Part shown: positions 8,649 through 19,673 of the stretch, piece by piece | Layout of the letters: every line of letters begins with the position of its first letter | Numbering within the stretch: the first letter of the stretch is position 1 | NCBI RefSeq assembly: GCF_019008365.1 | Contig: NZ_JAHHUL010000013.1 | Location: forward strand, 1-64,000 | DNA length: 64,000 nucleotides | Origin: Phosphitispora fastidiosa | GTDB taxonomy: Bacteria > Bacillota > Thermincolia > Thermincolales > UBA2595 | Direction: 5' to 3' | Program-made: the position numbers and the translations under genes | Notes under the pieces: model-generated | Databases searched by the model: none | Told to the model about the DNA's origin: nothing | Seen by the model: the letters and a program-made list of their open reading frames with translations, nothing else

Positions 8649-9506
8649 TTAGGCCTTTCCAAGAGCATAACACCTGTACCTCTTTAACAGCTCAAGGGTG
8701 ACCTTTCCGGGCTTTCCGTCTCCCACACGCCCGCTGTCCAATTTCACAACAGGGACCACTTCTGAACCCGAATTGGTGTAGAAAACCTCCTCGGCATTCA
8801 AAAGATCTTTCCGGCTGAGGATCGTTTCTTCTACCCGCCACCCCATTTCACATCCTATTTCCATAACCTTCATCCTGGCAATGCCCTCCAGAAGCCCACA
8901 TGCCGGGGACGGAGTCAACAGGCATTGGTCCCTTACCATAAAGACATTACTTACAGTCCCTTCAGTGACCTGCCCTTTATAGTTAAGCATAAATCCCTCA
9001 TCCGCACCGGAGCTTACTACCTCCTGCTTTGCCAGGATATTATTTAAGAAATTCAGGGATTTTATGTCCGTTCTTGCAGCTGCTGCCAGATTCCGCGGGG
9101 TTTCGACAAATACCGCTTGGGCCCCTTCCCTGTAAAGACGCTCATTGATGTTAATCTCCTTGGAAACAGCAGTTATTGTCGGTTCAGGACAAAGGCGGGG
9201 GTCAATACCCACAGGACCCGGACCTCTGGTAACGGTCAGGCGGATATACTGGTTATCCCCATTCAGGGACACCAACCTGGCAAGGACTTCTGTGAGTTCC
9301 CCCCGGGACCACGTCATATTTAGCTCCAATTCTTTTGCCGAACTGTACAGCCTGTCCAGGTGTTCGGAAACCATGAAAATGCGGCCATCATATGCCCTCA
9401 TGGTCTCAAAAATGCCGTCCCCGTAAAGAAACCCATGATCAAAAACAGATATCTTGGCTTCTGCAGCAGGAACAAACTCACCATTCAAATACACCATATC
9501 ACCCAT
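8649..9506 (-). CDS. pabC: class IV PLP aminotransferase fold: 4-amino-4-deoxychorismate lyase
   Basis: 285 residues of fold-type IV PLP enzymes with YLNGEFVPAAEAKISVFDHG at the N-terminus, KSLNFLNNILAK carrying the PLP lysine region, and the C-terminal EVFYTNSGSEVVPV. IlvE-type branched-chain or D-amino-acid aminotransferases look similar. The gene lies three bases downstream of a chorismate-binding synthase, which favours ADC lyase, the step making p-aminobenzoate and pyruvate for folate. GGGGGAG is eight bases before the ATG. IlvE remains the alternative. Confidence 0.78.
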   Translation of the reverse strand: MGDMVYLNGEFVPAAEAKISVFDHGFLYGDGIFETMRAYDGRIFMVSEHLDRLYSSAKELELNMTWSRGELTEVLARLVSLNGDNQYIRLTVTRGPGPVGIDPRLCPEPTITAVSKEININERLYREGAQAVFVETPRNLAAAARTDIKSLNFLNNILAKQEVVSSGADEGFMLNYKGQVTEGTVSNVFMVRDQCLLTPSPACGLLEGIARMKVMEIGCEMGWRVEETILSRKDLLNAEEVFYTNSGSEVVPVVKLDSGRVGDGKPGKVTLELLKRYRCYALGKA

Positions 9507-9509
9507 ATG

Positions 9510-11069
9510 TTATTCTCCCCCGGCAGCTTGTACTTCTTTATTTTCAGGTTTTTTCCGGATTGTTTCCCCGGAAGCTTCCTCAGAAACCTCTTCAGCCACT
9601 TCCATTGCCCGCAGCAGGGCCTCAGCTTTTTTCATAGATTCAAAATACTCCCGTTCCGGAATAGAATCAGCTACAATTCCGGCCCCTGCCTGGACATATG
9701 CCCAGCCCTCCTGCATTAGAATAGTGCGAATTACAATATTCATTTCAAATTCACCGGCATACCCGAAAAATCCGATGGACCCTGTATAAGGACCCCGCCG
9801 GGTTGGTTCGAGTTCTTCGATTATTTCCATAGAACGTATCTTGGGCGCTCCTGTGATAGTGCCTCCCGGAAAACAGGCTCTGAACAGGTCAAACCTGTCC
9901 TTACCCTCTTCCATGATGCCCCTGACATTTGATACAATGTGCATAACATGTGAATACTCCTCAATGACCATTAATTCATTTACCTCAACAGAACCATAGC
10001 GGCAGACCCTGCCCAGGTCATTTCTCTCCAGGTCAACCAACATAATGTGTTCTGCCCGCTCCTTGGCATCGGAAATCAATTCCTGTGCCAGGGCCAAATC
10101 CTCTTCCCTGCTCTCCCCGCGTTTCCGGGTTCCGGCAATGGGCCGGGTGTCAGCCTTGTCACCCGTAAGCCGAACCAGAAGTTCGGGAGAGGAGCTTACA
10201 ATATGCAGATCACCAAAATCTATAAAGCTCATATACGGGGACGGGTTAATCTGACGCAGCACCTTGTAAAGTAAGAACGGCTCAACATTTGTTTCTTTTC
10301 CCAGTCTGAGGGAAAGATTAACCTGAAATATGTCCCCAGCCTTAATATACTCTTTAGCCTTTGCCACCATATCCTCGAACCGCTCCCGAGTTACATTGCA
10401 ACTTGGCTGAAAATTGTTCTGCAGCACCCTGCCGCTTTTAGAAATCAATATTTCCTCTCCCGAATTCCCGCTTTTTATAGCCTGTGCAATCCGGTTAATC
10501 TCTTTTCGTGCCGCCCAGTAAGCCCGCTCCGGGTCTGAAGTACTCCCCGGGTCGGTAGTAACAATAATCTTCATGGTTTTTTTTAAATGGTCAAAACAAA
10601 TCACTTTGTCAAAAAACATGAAATATGAGTCCGGTACCTGCAGGTCATCTATTGACGTTTCCGGAAGCTTTTCAAAAAACCTTCCCATATCATAGCTGAA
10701 ATAACCCATAGCCCCTCCCCAAAATTTGGGCAGCCCGGCAAACCTTAAGCCCTGGTACGAATCAACCGTTTTCTGCAGTTCAACATATGGGTCACCGGTT
10801 AATGAATGTACTGAACCATCCCGGGAGACTTCCACCCGGCAGCCATAGCTCTTAAAAATACAATGGGGTTCAAATCCCAGAAACGAATATCTGGCCATGT
10901 TTTCTGTCCCCTTACCGCTTTCCAGCAGGCAGAGGGGCGCCCCAGCCAGTCCCAGTTTTTCTATCACCGTAACCGGTGTATCACCTGCTAATGGCAGCTC
11001 TGTCATCACCGGAACTCTGAGTCCCTTACGGTAATAAGCGCTATACTCCTCTTTTTCCGGAAAAAACAT
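9510..11069 (-). CDS. pabB: aminodeoxychorismate synthase component I (chorismate-binding)
   Basis: 519 residues: an N-terminal anthranilate-synthase-I domain and a chorismate-binding domain with PIAGTRKRG, ERNDLGRV and the PGGTITGAPK signature near residue 430. Anthranilate synthase (trpE) shares these motifs. The partner lyase downstream and absence of trp genes favour PabB. The loop is PIAGT rather than the PIKGT lysine form of E. coli PabB. No glutamine amidotransferase (pabA/trpG) gene is adjacent, so the ammonia subunit must come from elsewhere. A Glu-rich C-terminal tail extends about 40 residues past the core. GGGGGA precedes the ATG by eight bases. Confidence 0.82.
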   Translation of the reverse strand: MFFPEKEEYSAYYRKGLRVPVMTELPLAGDTPVTVIEKLGLAGAPLCLLESGKGTENMARYSFLGFEPHCIFKSYGCRVEVSRDGSVHSLTGDPYVELQKTVDSYQGLRFAGLPKFWGGAMGYFSYDMGRFFEKLPETSIDDLQVPDSYFMFFDKVICFDHLKKTMKIIVTTDPGSTSDPERAYWAARKEINRIAQAIKSGNSGEEILISKSGRVLQNNFQPSCNVTRERFEDMVAKAKEYIKAGDIFQVNLSLRLGKETNVEPFLLYKVLRQINPSPYMSFIDFGDLHIVSSSPELLVRLTGDKADTRPIAGTRKRGESREEDLALAQELISDAKERAEHIMLVDLERNDLGRVCRYGSVEVNELMVIEEYSHVMHIVSNVRGIMEEGKDRFDLFRACFPGGTITGAPKIRSMEIIEELEPTRRGPYTGSIGFFGYAGEFEMNIVIRTILMQEGWAYVQAGAGIVADSIPEREYFESMKKAEALLRAMEVAEEVSEEASGETIRKKPENKEVQAAGGE

Positions 11070-11111
11070 TTTACATTCCCCCTAATAAATGGAAAATAAG
11101 TAAATGAAAAC

Positions 11112-11141
11112 AAAAAACCGAATAGGCTAAGCCTATTCGGT
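11112..11141 (-). terminator. intrinsic terminator downstream of purA
   Basis: ACCGAATAGGC/GCCTATTCGGT with a TAA loop, followed on the minus strand by TTTTT. It separates purA from pabB and ends about 40 bases before the pabB start, so it could also act as an attenuator for pabB. Confidence 0.8.
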
Positions 11142-11294
11142 GGGATGCCCGCTGAAGCTATTAATATCACACAGCCAGAGGACCAGATCATACCGAAGTC
11201 ATATGGTAGTATTCGTATTTTAAAATTACTCCACTAGTTTGTCTGTATTTTCTGTCTCTTCCATGCTAACAGATTGTTTTGGCGGTGTCAATAA

Positions 11295-12596
<1,302 letters not shown>

Positions 12597-12648
12597 TTAT
12601 TAATGCCTCCGGCCTGTTCCTCTGGTGTATTCTTCAGGCTGTTTCCTA

Positions 12649-14046
12649 TCAGGCCTCTCTGTTAAGAATTGACCTTGCAGCCACAACTCCGGCAGCAGAA
12701 GCCTGGGCCAGACCCCGGGTAACCCCTGCGCCGTCACCTGCAGCAAAAAGATTTTTTATTTTCGTTTCCAGTTCGCCGGTAAGTTCCAGCCTTGAGGAAT
12801 AGAATTTTACCTCAACCCCATAGAGCAGGGTGTGTTTGGAATAAACCCCCGGCGCTATCACATCAAGAGCCTTAAGCATTTCCACAATGCCCATCAGATG
12901 ACGGTAGGGGAATACCAGACTTAGGTCTCCCGGAGTAGCATCCTTTAACGTAGGCTCCACCAAGCACTTACTGAGCCTGTCAGCATCTGTCCGCTGACCC
13001 TTAATCAAGTCGCCCAGCCGCTGGACGATAACTCCCCCGCCCAAAAGGTTAGCCAGGCTGGCCACATATTTACCGTAAGAGATTGGGTCTTTGAACGGCT
13101 CTGTAAAAGTCTTACTGACCAGAATAGCAAAGTTGGTATTTTCGGTTTTTTTATGGGCATGGCTGTGCCCGTTAACGGTTATCAGGCCGCTGTTGTTTTC
13201 CGCAACCACTTCACCGTAAGGGTTCATGCAAAAAGTACGGACCTTGTCATCAAAAGATTTGGAAAAATAGATAAACTTAGATTCGTAAATTACCTTGGTC
13301 AGGTGTTCCATGACGGCTGCCGGGAGTTCCACCCTCACACCGATGTCCACCGGGTTCACCGCGGTCCTTATTTTATGCTGCTGTGCCTGGTGGGACAACC
13401 ATTCGGCGCCTTCACGCCCGGGGGCTACGATTACATACTTACCGCTGATTACCTGCCCATCCTCGGTCTCTACCCCGTTAATAACATTATCCTGCGCCAA
13501 CAGGTTCTTTATACCCAATCCTGTACGGATATCCACTCCCTGAGACAAAAGGTGATCCCTCATCCTTTCAAGTATCTCCTGGCATCTTCCCGTACCAAGG
13601 TGGCGTATCGGCGCAGGGATTAGTTTTAGTTCTGCAAAAGCCGCCTTACGTTCAATATCTCTGATGGCATCTTCCTCATGAAGACCGTATACCTTTTCCG
13701 GACCTCCAAATTTAACATATATGTTATCTACATAAGACACCATTTCTTCAAGTGATTTTTCCCCTATATAGTTTGCCAGCATTCCGCCAACTTGTGTGGA
13801 AAGCGTAATCTTCCCATCACTGAAAGCTCCGGCGCCACCCCAACCACATAAAACCGAACAGGGTGAACAGTTTAGGCACCCGTTACCTGACGTTTTGGAA
13901 GGACAGGTCCTATGATCAATATCCCTTCCTTTTTCAACTATAAGAACCTTCGTCTCCGGTTTGGCAGTTAACAGTTCCAGTGCCGCAAAAATCCCGGCAG
14001 GCCCTGCACCGACAATAACTACGTCATATTGCTGGCGCTTCGTCAT
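12649..14046 (-). CDS. FAD-dependent oxidoreductase of the COG2509 type
   Basis: 465 residues with an N-terminal Rossmann motif VGAGPAG and a C-terminal FAD-contacting AAGDGAGVTRGLAQASAAG. A cysteine cluster (CPSKTSGNGCLNCSPCSVLCGWGG, split between residues 48 and 71) is typical of these uncharacterised FAD-dependent dehydrogenases. The substrate is unknown. GGAGG is seven bases before the ATG. Commonly found near purA in Peptococcaceae-like genomes, but this suggests only conservation, not function. Confidence 0.8.
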   Translation of the reverse strand: MTKRQQYDVVIVGAGPAGIFAALELLTAKPETKVLIVEKGRDIDHRTCPSKTSGNGCLNCSPCSVLCGWGGAGAFSDGKITLSTQVGGMLANYIGEKSLEEMVSYVDNIYVKFGGPEKVYGLHEEDAIRDIERKAAFAELKLIPAPIRHLGTGRCQEILERMRDHLLSQGVDIRTGLGIKNLLAQDNVINGVETEDGQVISGKYVIVAPGREGAEWLSHQAQQHKIRTAVNPVDIGVRVELPAAVMEHLTKVIYESKFIYFSKSFDDKVRTFCMNPYGEVVAENNSGLITVNGHSHAHKKTENTNFAILVSKTFTEPFKDPISYGKYVASLANLLGGGVIVQRLGDLIKGQRTDADRLSKCLVEPTLKDATPGDLSLVFPYRHLMGIVEMLKALDVIAPGVYSKHTLLYGVEVKFYSSRLELTGELETKIKNLFAAGDGAGVTRGLAQASAAGVVAARSILNREA

Positions 14047-14361
14047 CCTGTCGCCTCCTATCGCTGTAAATACAGTTCCCCTTATAATAAATCCTGCTAT
14101 ACATAAAAATAACCCATACAGATTACTGATGAGTGTACTAGAAAAGCGCGTGTGTTTCGGTTCCCTATGCGCGCGCTTTCACCCGCAAGGGGTGGGCCGC
14201 ATCCCTAATAAGCTGCGCTTCAAGGGCTGCGCACTCTGTACTACTTTCCTTAGCCTTTTCCACTAATGGGGAAAGATTACGCAATGTGTCTGACTTACAC
14301 AAAATGCCCAACGATAATATTGTAACAAAGCATACCGGCAATGTCAAAAATTTTTTCAGCA
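14047..14361. other. intergenic region between dnaB and the FAD oxidoreductase
   Basis: About 315 bases with no convincing gene. A 65-codon minus-strand TTG frame (14165-14362) starts inside the dnaB terminator hairpin. The stretch contains a GC-rich patch (GCGCGTGTG to GCGCGCGC, 14145-14170) that could form local stems. No clear promoter was identified. Confidence 0.5.
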
Positions 14362-14394
14362 AACAGCACGGGAAACTTACTCCCCGTGCTGTTT
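14351..14394 (-). terminator. probable terminator of dnaB
   Basis: AACAGCACGGG/CCCGTGCTGTT stem (about 14363-14394) right after the dnaB stop, with AAAAAATTTTT shortly downstream on the minus strand. The T-tract is not immediately adjacent, so strength is uncertain. Confidence 0.6.
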
Positions 14395-15720
14395 ATCCAA
14401 ATTAACAAACTTGGTGTATTCCTTCATAAAGCCCAGGTCAACAGAACCAACGGGACCGTTTCTCTGTTTGGCTACGATAATCTCTGCCTGGCCTTTTTTC
14501 TCCGAATCCTCAGGATGATAATATTCATCCCTGTATATAAACATTACTATATCCGCATCCTGCTCCAGGGAGCCACTCTCCCGCAAATCAGACATCATCG
14601 GCCTTTTATCCTGCCTCTGTTCCACGGCACGACTTAACTGTGACAGGGCAATAACAGGAGCCTGGATTTCACGGGCCAGCATTTTCATGGAGCGGGAAAT
14701 ATCCGAAATCTCCTGCTGCCTGTTCTCAGTCCTTTTGCGGCCACCCTGCATAAGCTGCAGATAGTCAATGACAATCAGTGACAGACCGTGTTCTGCCTTC
14801 AACCTCCTGCATTTGGCCCGCATTTCCATAGGGGTAATTCCCGGAGTATCATCTATGAACAAAGATGCCCTGGCCAGGGGTCCAGCCGCCATAGTCAGCT
14901 GCTGCCAGTCCTTGTCGGCAAGCTGGCCGGTCCTTACCTTTTGCTGGTCCACCATGGCTTCGGCACACAGCATCCTGGTAACAAGCTGTTCCCTGGACAT
15001 CTCCAGACTGAACACGGCTACCGGAAGCTCTTTCCTTAAAGAAGCATACTGGGCAATGTTTAGGCACAACGCTGTTTTTCCCATCGATGGCCTGGCAGCC
15101 ACTATTACCAGGTCAGAAGGCTGAAAACCGGAGGTCAGCTTGTCCAGATCGGCAAATCCACTGGGAACCCCAGTGATCCCGCCCTTGTTCTGATGCAGGA
15201 ATTCTATCCGTTCAAAAGTCTCCATAAGGATACTTTTAAGGTGAGCAAAGCCTGACCGGCTTTTACGCTGGGCCAGTTCAAAAATCATTTGTTCCGCCCT
15301 ATCAAGCAGCGCCTCTGTGTCCTCTTCACCCTCATAACCCATCTGGGTAATTCTTGTGGATACACTGATAAGTCTGCGCAAAAGGCTTTTTTCCAAAACA
15401 ATCCGCGCATAGTGCTCCACATTTGCCGACGTAGGTACCGAATTGGCTAGTCCGGCGACATAAGAAACCCCGCCCACCTGGTCAAGCTGCCCTGATTGCT
15501 TGAGTTCTTCGGAAAGTGTGATCAGGTCAACTGCTTCATTACGGTTAAAAAGGTTGGCTGCAGCTTCAAAAATATGGCCATTGGCATCACGGTAAAAATC
15601 GTCAGGCGTTAGAACCTGAACAGCTTTTACCACGGCCTCCTTGTCAATCAGCATCGCCCCGAGCACCGATTGCTCGGCATCCAGGTTCTGTGGTGGGACT
15701 TTTTCCAATGGGATACTCAT
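14377..15720 (-). CDS. dnaB: replicative DNA helicase
   Basis: 447 residues: the N-terminal primase-interaction domain starting PPQNLDAEQSVLGAM, then the RecA-like helicase core with Walker A ARPSMGKTAL (near 210), FSLEMS, VIDYLQLM and SDLRESG. Unwinds DNA at the replication fork as a hexamer. Gene order lonC-dnaB downstream of rplI is common in this lineage. GGAGG lies nine bases before the ATG. Confidence 0.98.
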   Translation of the reverse strand: MSIPLEKVPPQNLDAEQSVLGAMLIDKEAVVKAVQVLTPDDFYRDANGHIFEAAANLFNRNEAVDLITLSEELKQSGQLDQVGGVSYVAGLANSVPTSANVEHYARIVLEKSLLRRLISVSTRITQMGYEGEEDTEALLDRAEQMIFELAQRKSRSGFAHLKSILMETFERIEFLHQNKGGITGVPSGFADLDKLTSGFQPSDLVIVAARPSMGKTALCLNIAQYASLRKELPVAVFSLEMSREQLVTRMLCAEAMVDQQKVRTGQLADKDWQQLTMAAGPLARASLFIDDTPGITPMEMRAKCRRLKAEHGLSLIVIDYLQLMQGGRKRTENRQQEISDISRSMKMLAREIQAPVIALSQLSRAVEQRQDKRPMMSDLRESGSLEQDADIVMFIYRDEYYHPEDSEKKGQAEIIVAKQRNGPVGSVDLGFMKEYTKFVNLDKQHGE

Positions 15721-15771
15721 CCTCGCCCACCTCCTTAAGAAAAACTCTCCTGTCTACGGCAGGTAAGGCAA

Positions 15772-17739
15772 TCAAACAACCAGTTGTTGACCGGCATGCT
15801 GGAACAGGTGTGCCAGGGCCTCATCAACATTATCTGCAAGAACAACTTCAATACCTTTAAGGTCAACCGGAACATCCTTGCTGTTCTCACCGGGGACGAT
15901 TACTTTTTTCATGCCCGCCTGCTTGGCCCCGTAAATCTTTTCAAAGACCCCGCCAACCGGTTTCACCCGTCCCTGAATGGAAACTTCCCCGGTGACGGCA
16001 ATATCCTGGCGAATCGGCTTGTTTTGCAATGCACTCAAAATTGCCGCTGTAATTGCGATTCCGGCAGATGGCCCGTCAATACGGCCTCCACCAATAATAT
16101 TCACATGTATATCATAGTTTTCGATATCCTCTCCGGAAAGCCTCCGGATTACTGAAGCCGCGTTAAATACGGAATCCTTGGCCATACTTCCGGCAGTATC
16201 ATTAAACCTGATGGTGCCTTTACCGTCAGATTTGGCCTTAAAAGCTACAGCTTCTATTTCAATAACCGAACCGACAAATCCGGCAACTCCGAGACCAAAT
16301 ATCCGACCGTTCTCATAGTTGGGTGACCCCTTAACCGTAACATATGGAGACAGCCTGCTGACCTGAGCCACTTCAAGAACGTCTTCCATCCGGACTATAA
16401 CCGGCCCGGCTTGCACCGCTTCGGCATCGCAGTCCACAACCCCATTAGTTTTATACAAAGCCAGTCCATATGATTCAGCAAGGATATTGACAGCCTTCCT
16501 GCCTTCTATGGTATATTCACTGATAGCCTCCGAAATCCCCCCGTCCAGAGTGACCTCCAGCTTGGCGGCTGCATTGATGATGATATCTTCTATGTCTTTG
16601 GGGGTCAGCGGCTCAAAATATACTTCGGCACAGCGGGAACGGATAGCAGGATTTATATCTGACGGGTCTCTGGTGGTAGCTCCGATAAGAATAAAATCTG
16701 CAGGAGCCCCTTCCTCAAAAAGCTTTTTGATATAATGAGGAACATTTGTATCATGAGGGTCATAATAAGCAGAATCAAATGATACCCGCTTGTCTTCAAG
16801 TACCTTCAAGAGCTTGTTCTGCAGGACAACATCCAGTTCGCCGATTTCATCAATAAACAGAACTCCTCCATGGGAATCTGTTACCAAGCCGGGCTTTGGT
16901 TCAGGAATTCCCGTCTCCGCCAGATCCCGCCTGGCTCCCTGGTAAATTGGGTCATGCACCGAACCCAGAAGAGGGTTGGTTACATCCCTGGGGTCCCATC
17001 TTAAAGTAGTTCCGTCAACCTCTATAAAAGGCGCATCCTCTTCAAAAGGAGTTCCCCTTAATTTCTTCGCCACTTTCAGCGCCAGGCGGGCTGCCGTAGT
17101 TTTCCCGACCCCCGGAGGCCCGTAAAGAATTATATGCTGTGGGAAGGGGCAGGCCAGTTTGGCCATCAGAGACTTAATAGCTCTATCCTGTCCAATAATC
17201 TCTTCAAAAGAATCTGGTCTTAGCGCTTCAATTGCAGACCTGGAAAGCTTTTTCTGTTCCATCTTTTCCAGAATAGCAAGCTTCTTCAGAGTCTGGGCAT
17301 TTTCAGGCCCGGCATTTTCCTTGATAATCTGCATCTTGATTTCTTTTACATATTCCTCATGGCGCTGCTGCATTCTTTCGGCAATCTTTTTTTCCAGTTT
17401 GTCCTCAACAGACCTCCTGGCAATAATATCTGCAATTTCATCTTCGAGATCATCTATAATCTGAGGTATCTCCTCCATAGTGGGGAGCTTGTCAATTGTC
17501 GGGTCCTCAAAAACTATTTTTTGCAGCCCCAACACACGCTCCTCAAACAAATCGGAGCGGAGCAGATTAAGCGCTTCCAGCTTGCCTGCTTTTAAAACAA
17601 CCTTATCTGACCCGTATATGTTTGTCAGCAATCCATAAAGGGCATTGACCTGCCGCTTTAAGTATTCTTCCTCAGTAAACTTTTCGGCCATTTCAGGCTT
17701 GTCAGGCCGGGAAATAAACTTATCCAAAAAATTTTTCAT
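15772..17739 (-). CDS. lonC: sporulation-associated Lon-family ATP-dependent protease LonC
   Basis: 655 residues, longer than LonB (about 550) and without the large Lon N-domain. A helical N-terminal region of about 180 residues is followed by an AAA+ domain (Walker A GPPGVGKTT, Walker B GGVLFIDEI) and a C-terminal Lon protease domain with the catalytic Ser in GPSAG and Lys in KIYGAKQAG. Matches the LonC subfamily found in endospore formers. Substrate is unknown. Lies 33 bases downstream of rplI. Confidence 0.9.
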   Translation of the reverse strand: MKNFLDKFISRPDKPEMAEKFTEEEYLKRQVNALYGLLTNIYGSDKVVLKAGKLEALNLLRSDLFEERVLGLQKIVFEDPTIDKLPTMEEIPQIIDDLEDEIADIIARRSVEDKLEKKIAERMQQRHEEYVKEIKMQIIKENAGPENAQTLKKLAILEKMEQKKLSRSAIEALRPDSFEEIIGQDRAIKSLMAKLACPFPQHIILYGPPGVGKTTAARLALKVAKKLRGTPFEEDAPFIEVDGTTLRWDPRDVTNPLLGSVHDPIYQGARRDLAETGIPEPKPGLVTDSHGGVLFIDEIGELDVVLQNKLLKVLEDKRVSFDSAYYDPHDTNVPHYIKKLFEEGAPADFILIGATTRDPSDINPAIRSRCAEVYFEPLTPKDIEDIIINAAAKLEVTLDGGISEAISEYTIEGRKAVNILAESYGLALYKTNGVVDCDAEAVQAGPVIVRMEDVLEVAQVSRLSPYVTVKGSPNYENGRIFGLGVAGFVGSVIEIEAVAFKAKSDGKGTIRFNDTAGSMAKDSVFNAASVIRRLSGEDIENYDIHVNIIGGGRIDGPSAGIAITAAILSALQNKPIRQDIAVTGEVSIQGRVKPVGGVFEKIYGAKQAGMKKVIVPGENSKDVPVDLKGIEVVLADNVDEALAHLFQHAGQQLVV

Positions 17740-17780
17740 GCTGTTTCCCCTTTCATTTCCTGTTTCTGCAACTATTACGG

Positions 17781-18227
17781 CTATTCTTCCACGACATGTA
17801 CATCAATTTTTGCCTGAACCTGTGGGTGCAGTTTAGCTGTGACGGGAAACACTCCGAGAGATTTAATAGGACCTTCCAAGTCCATTTTCTTTTTATCTAT
17901 ATCGATTTTATGCTGGGCTTTCAAAGCATCGGAAATATCCTTGCTGGTTATTGACCCAAACAATCTGCCGGCATCGCCAACCTTAGTGGAAATTTTCACC
18001 GTCAGTTTGCCCAGCGTTTCAGCAAGCTTCTCTGCTTCTTCAAGTTTCTTTTCCTTTTTGTGGGCCTCAGAGGCTTTTTTCTGCTGCAGGTCTTTCACAT
18101 GACCCTGAGTAGCCTCCACGGCAAGCTTCCGGGGCAACAGATAGTTTCGTGCATAACCCTCGGCAACCTCAATAATATCACCTTTTGACCCCATTTTTTT
18201 GATATCCTGAATCAGTATTACCTTCAT
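17781..18227 (-). CDS. rplI: 50S ribosomal protein L9
   Basis: 148 residues starting MKVILIQDIKKMG, with the N-terminal KGDIIEVAEGYARNYLLP motif and the long connecting helix. The frame is open upstream to 18290, but the GAGGAGG seven bases before 18227 and family alignment fix the start. Ten bases downstream of yybS; the phosphodiesterase gene gdpP that often lies between them is absent. Confidence 0.97.
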   Translation of the reverse strand: MKVILIQDIKKMGSKGDIIEVAEGYARNYLLPRKLAVEATQGHVKDLQQKKASEAHKKEKKLEEAEKLAETLGKLTVKISTKVGDAGRLFGSITSKDISDALKAQHKIDIDKKKMDLEGPIKSLGVFPVTAKLHPQVQAKIDVHVVEE

Positions 18228-18237
18228 GACTACCTCC

Positions 18238-19194
18238 TCACTCATCCGCTGACTTACGCCACCTTGTGCGGAATGAAACCAGTGGATCAAACAATCCTAT
18301 GAGAGTAAACAACACCAGCGTTCCACTGAAATTTATAATAGCTATAATAATAAGCAGCGCTTTAGACCATTTTGGTATCTTCCATTTTCGAAAAAAGTAC
18401 GTGCCTACAGACAGTCCAATGATAAAAAACAGTGGCGAAGAAATAAAAACCATATTCTTTCCGATAGCTGCCACTGCGCCTAGTTTGTAATAGTCCCCGG
18501 CAAGGCTCATTACCAGTCCGGCAATCAGAACCCAGACAGAATACCATGGTATCTGCCAACTGCTAAAGGGAGGCAGGCTGTCTATTTTATAATTTAACCT
18601 GCGCATTACCCTGACGGCAACTATATATGTGAAAAAAGCCCGAACAACAGCCACAATAGCCAGAGTGCTTGGTATTAGCACCAGAGTAAGCCTGATTGCT
18701 GTTTCCACCATAGCACGGGCCTGGTTCATATCCATCCCGAGACCTGTGTAGAGTGAGACAAATTGCTCTACATGTGCCCTGAGTTCCTGCTCTGTAGGAA
18801 CAATCAGCACATCCATGAGGTAGAAATAACCCAATACCGTAATCAAATCTGAAATGATGGAAACAACCACTCCGACTACAAGAGTAGTTCCCGGTGATTT
18901 CTTATATTTAAACAACATGGCATATGCTGCTGCCAAAGGGGCCAGTTCCATAAGTAAAATTAGTGTCATAACAGGTCCTGCGATCAGAGCTGTAATAAAA
19001 AAAGTTGCCCCAACTGTAAGGAGACCGGTTCTGAGATCATACCTCTTTGTAATAACAATTATCGGAATCCCCCAGATAAAATCAACCAGGAACTTAACAG
19101 GCAAAAACCAAATGGCTAGAGCCCCGATAACCGCTGTAATTAAAGCCATAAAAGCTCCTTCTACAAGCGGGCTCAGCCTCTGCTGCTCAGTCAA
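18238..19194 (-). CDS. yybS: YybS-family (DUF2232) multi-pass membrane protein
   Basis: 318 residues with about eight hydrophobic segments spread over the length. Position between rpsR and rplI is diagnostic of YybS. Function is not established, although DUF2232 proteins resemble membrane transport S-components. Starts at a TTG (19194) with GAGGTG six bases upstream, adjacent to the stop of the MazG-like gene, implying translational coupling. Confidence 0.85.
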   Translation of the reverse strand: MTEQQRLSPLVEGAFMALITAVIGALAIWFLPVKFLVDFIWGIPIIVITKRYDLRTGLLTVGATFFITALIAGPVMTLILLMELAPLAAAYAMLFKYKKSPGTTLVVGVVVSIISDLITVLGYFYLMDVLIVPTEQELRAHVEQFVSLYTGLGMDMNQARAMVETAIRLTLVLIPSTLAIVAVVRAFFTYIVAVRVMRRLNYKIDSLPPFSSWQIPWYSVWVLIAGLVMSLAGDYYKLGAVAAIGKNMVFISSPLFFIIGLSVGTYFFRKWKIPKWSKALLIIIAIINFSGTLVLFTLIGLFDPLVSFRTRWRKSADE

Positions 19195-19518
19195 TTATTT
19201 CACCTCTTTTTTGTCACCTTTGTACCTGAGCAATGCCGTCAGGTCCCCGTACCAATCTTCTAATTCGTGCTGTTCTCTGATAGCTTTTCTTATTTTGCTT
19301 TCTACCCTTATGTCAAGTTGAGCAAAACTTACACCCAGCCTGCGAGCCATCACATAAACAGTCATAACCATGCTTGCCAAGGCGTCTTCAACGGCTTCCT
19401 GGCTGTTTTTCATCATCGCTTTGAACAAAGCAGCAACAGCAGTTACCAGTTCCGTTTTCAGCCATTCGATAACCCTAATGTTTTTGGCAATGTCGATTCC
19501 CTGGTTAATTAAGGGCAT
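19195..19518 (-). CDS. MazG-like family protein
   Basis: 107 residues, all helical, with the family pattern IRVIEWLKTELVTAVAALFKAM and a C-terminal KIRKAIREQHELEDWYGD. MazG-like proteins are NTP pyrophosphohydrolase relatives, but this short family lacks a clearly visible EExxE-type metal site, so enzyme activity is doubtful. GGGGG precedes the ATG by seven bases. Directly coupled to yybS. Confidence 0.75.
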   Translation of the reverse strand: MPLINQGIDIAKNIRVIEWLKTELVTAVAALFKAMMKNSQEAVEDALASMVMTVYVMARRLGVSFAQLDIRVESKIRKAIREQHELEDWYGDLTALLRYKGDKKEVK

Positions 19519-19673
19519 ACCAAGACCCCCTTTTTGATATTCTGCTAACTATTCTGCAAACACTTTTGGTTTTCCTTCAAAGATACCGAATCAATTTATT
19601 CCAGACCAGTATCTTCAACCCTAATAGTCAGGAAGGGGAGCACCAGGTGCTCCCCTTAAACATCCATGTTTTA

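Noticed and set aside
9510-11069. trpE instead of pabB
   Set aside because: Motifs fit both, but the directly coupled ADC-lyase-like gene and the absence of other trp genes favour pabB; kept as an alternative in the entry.
14165-14362. 65-codon minus-strand frame with a hydrophobic start
   Set aside because: The TTG start lies inside the dnaB terminator hairpin, no ribosome-binding site, and no recognisable sequence.
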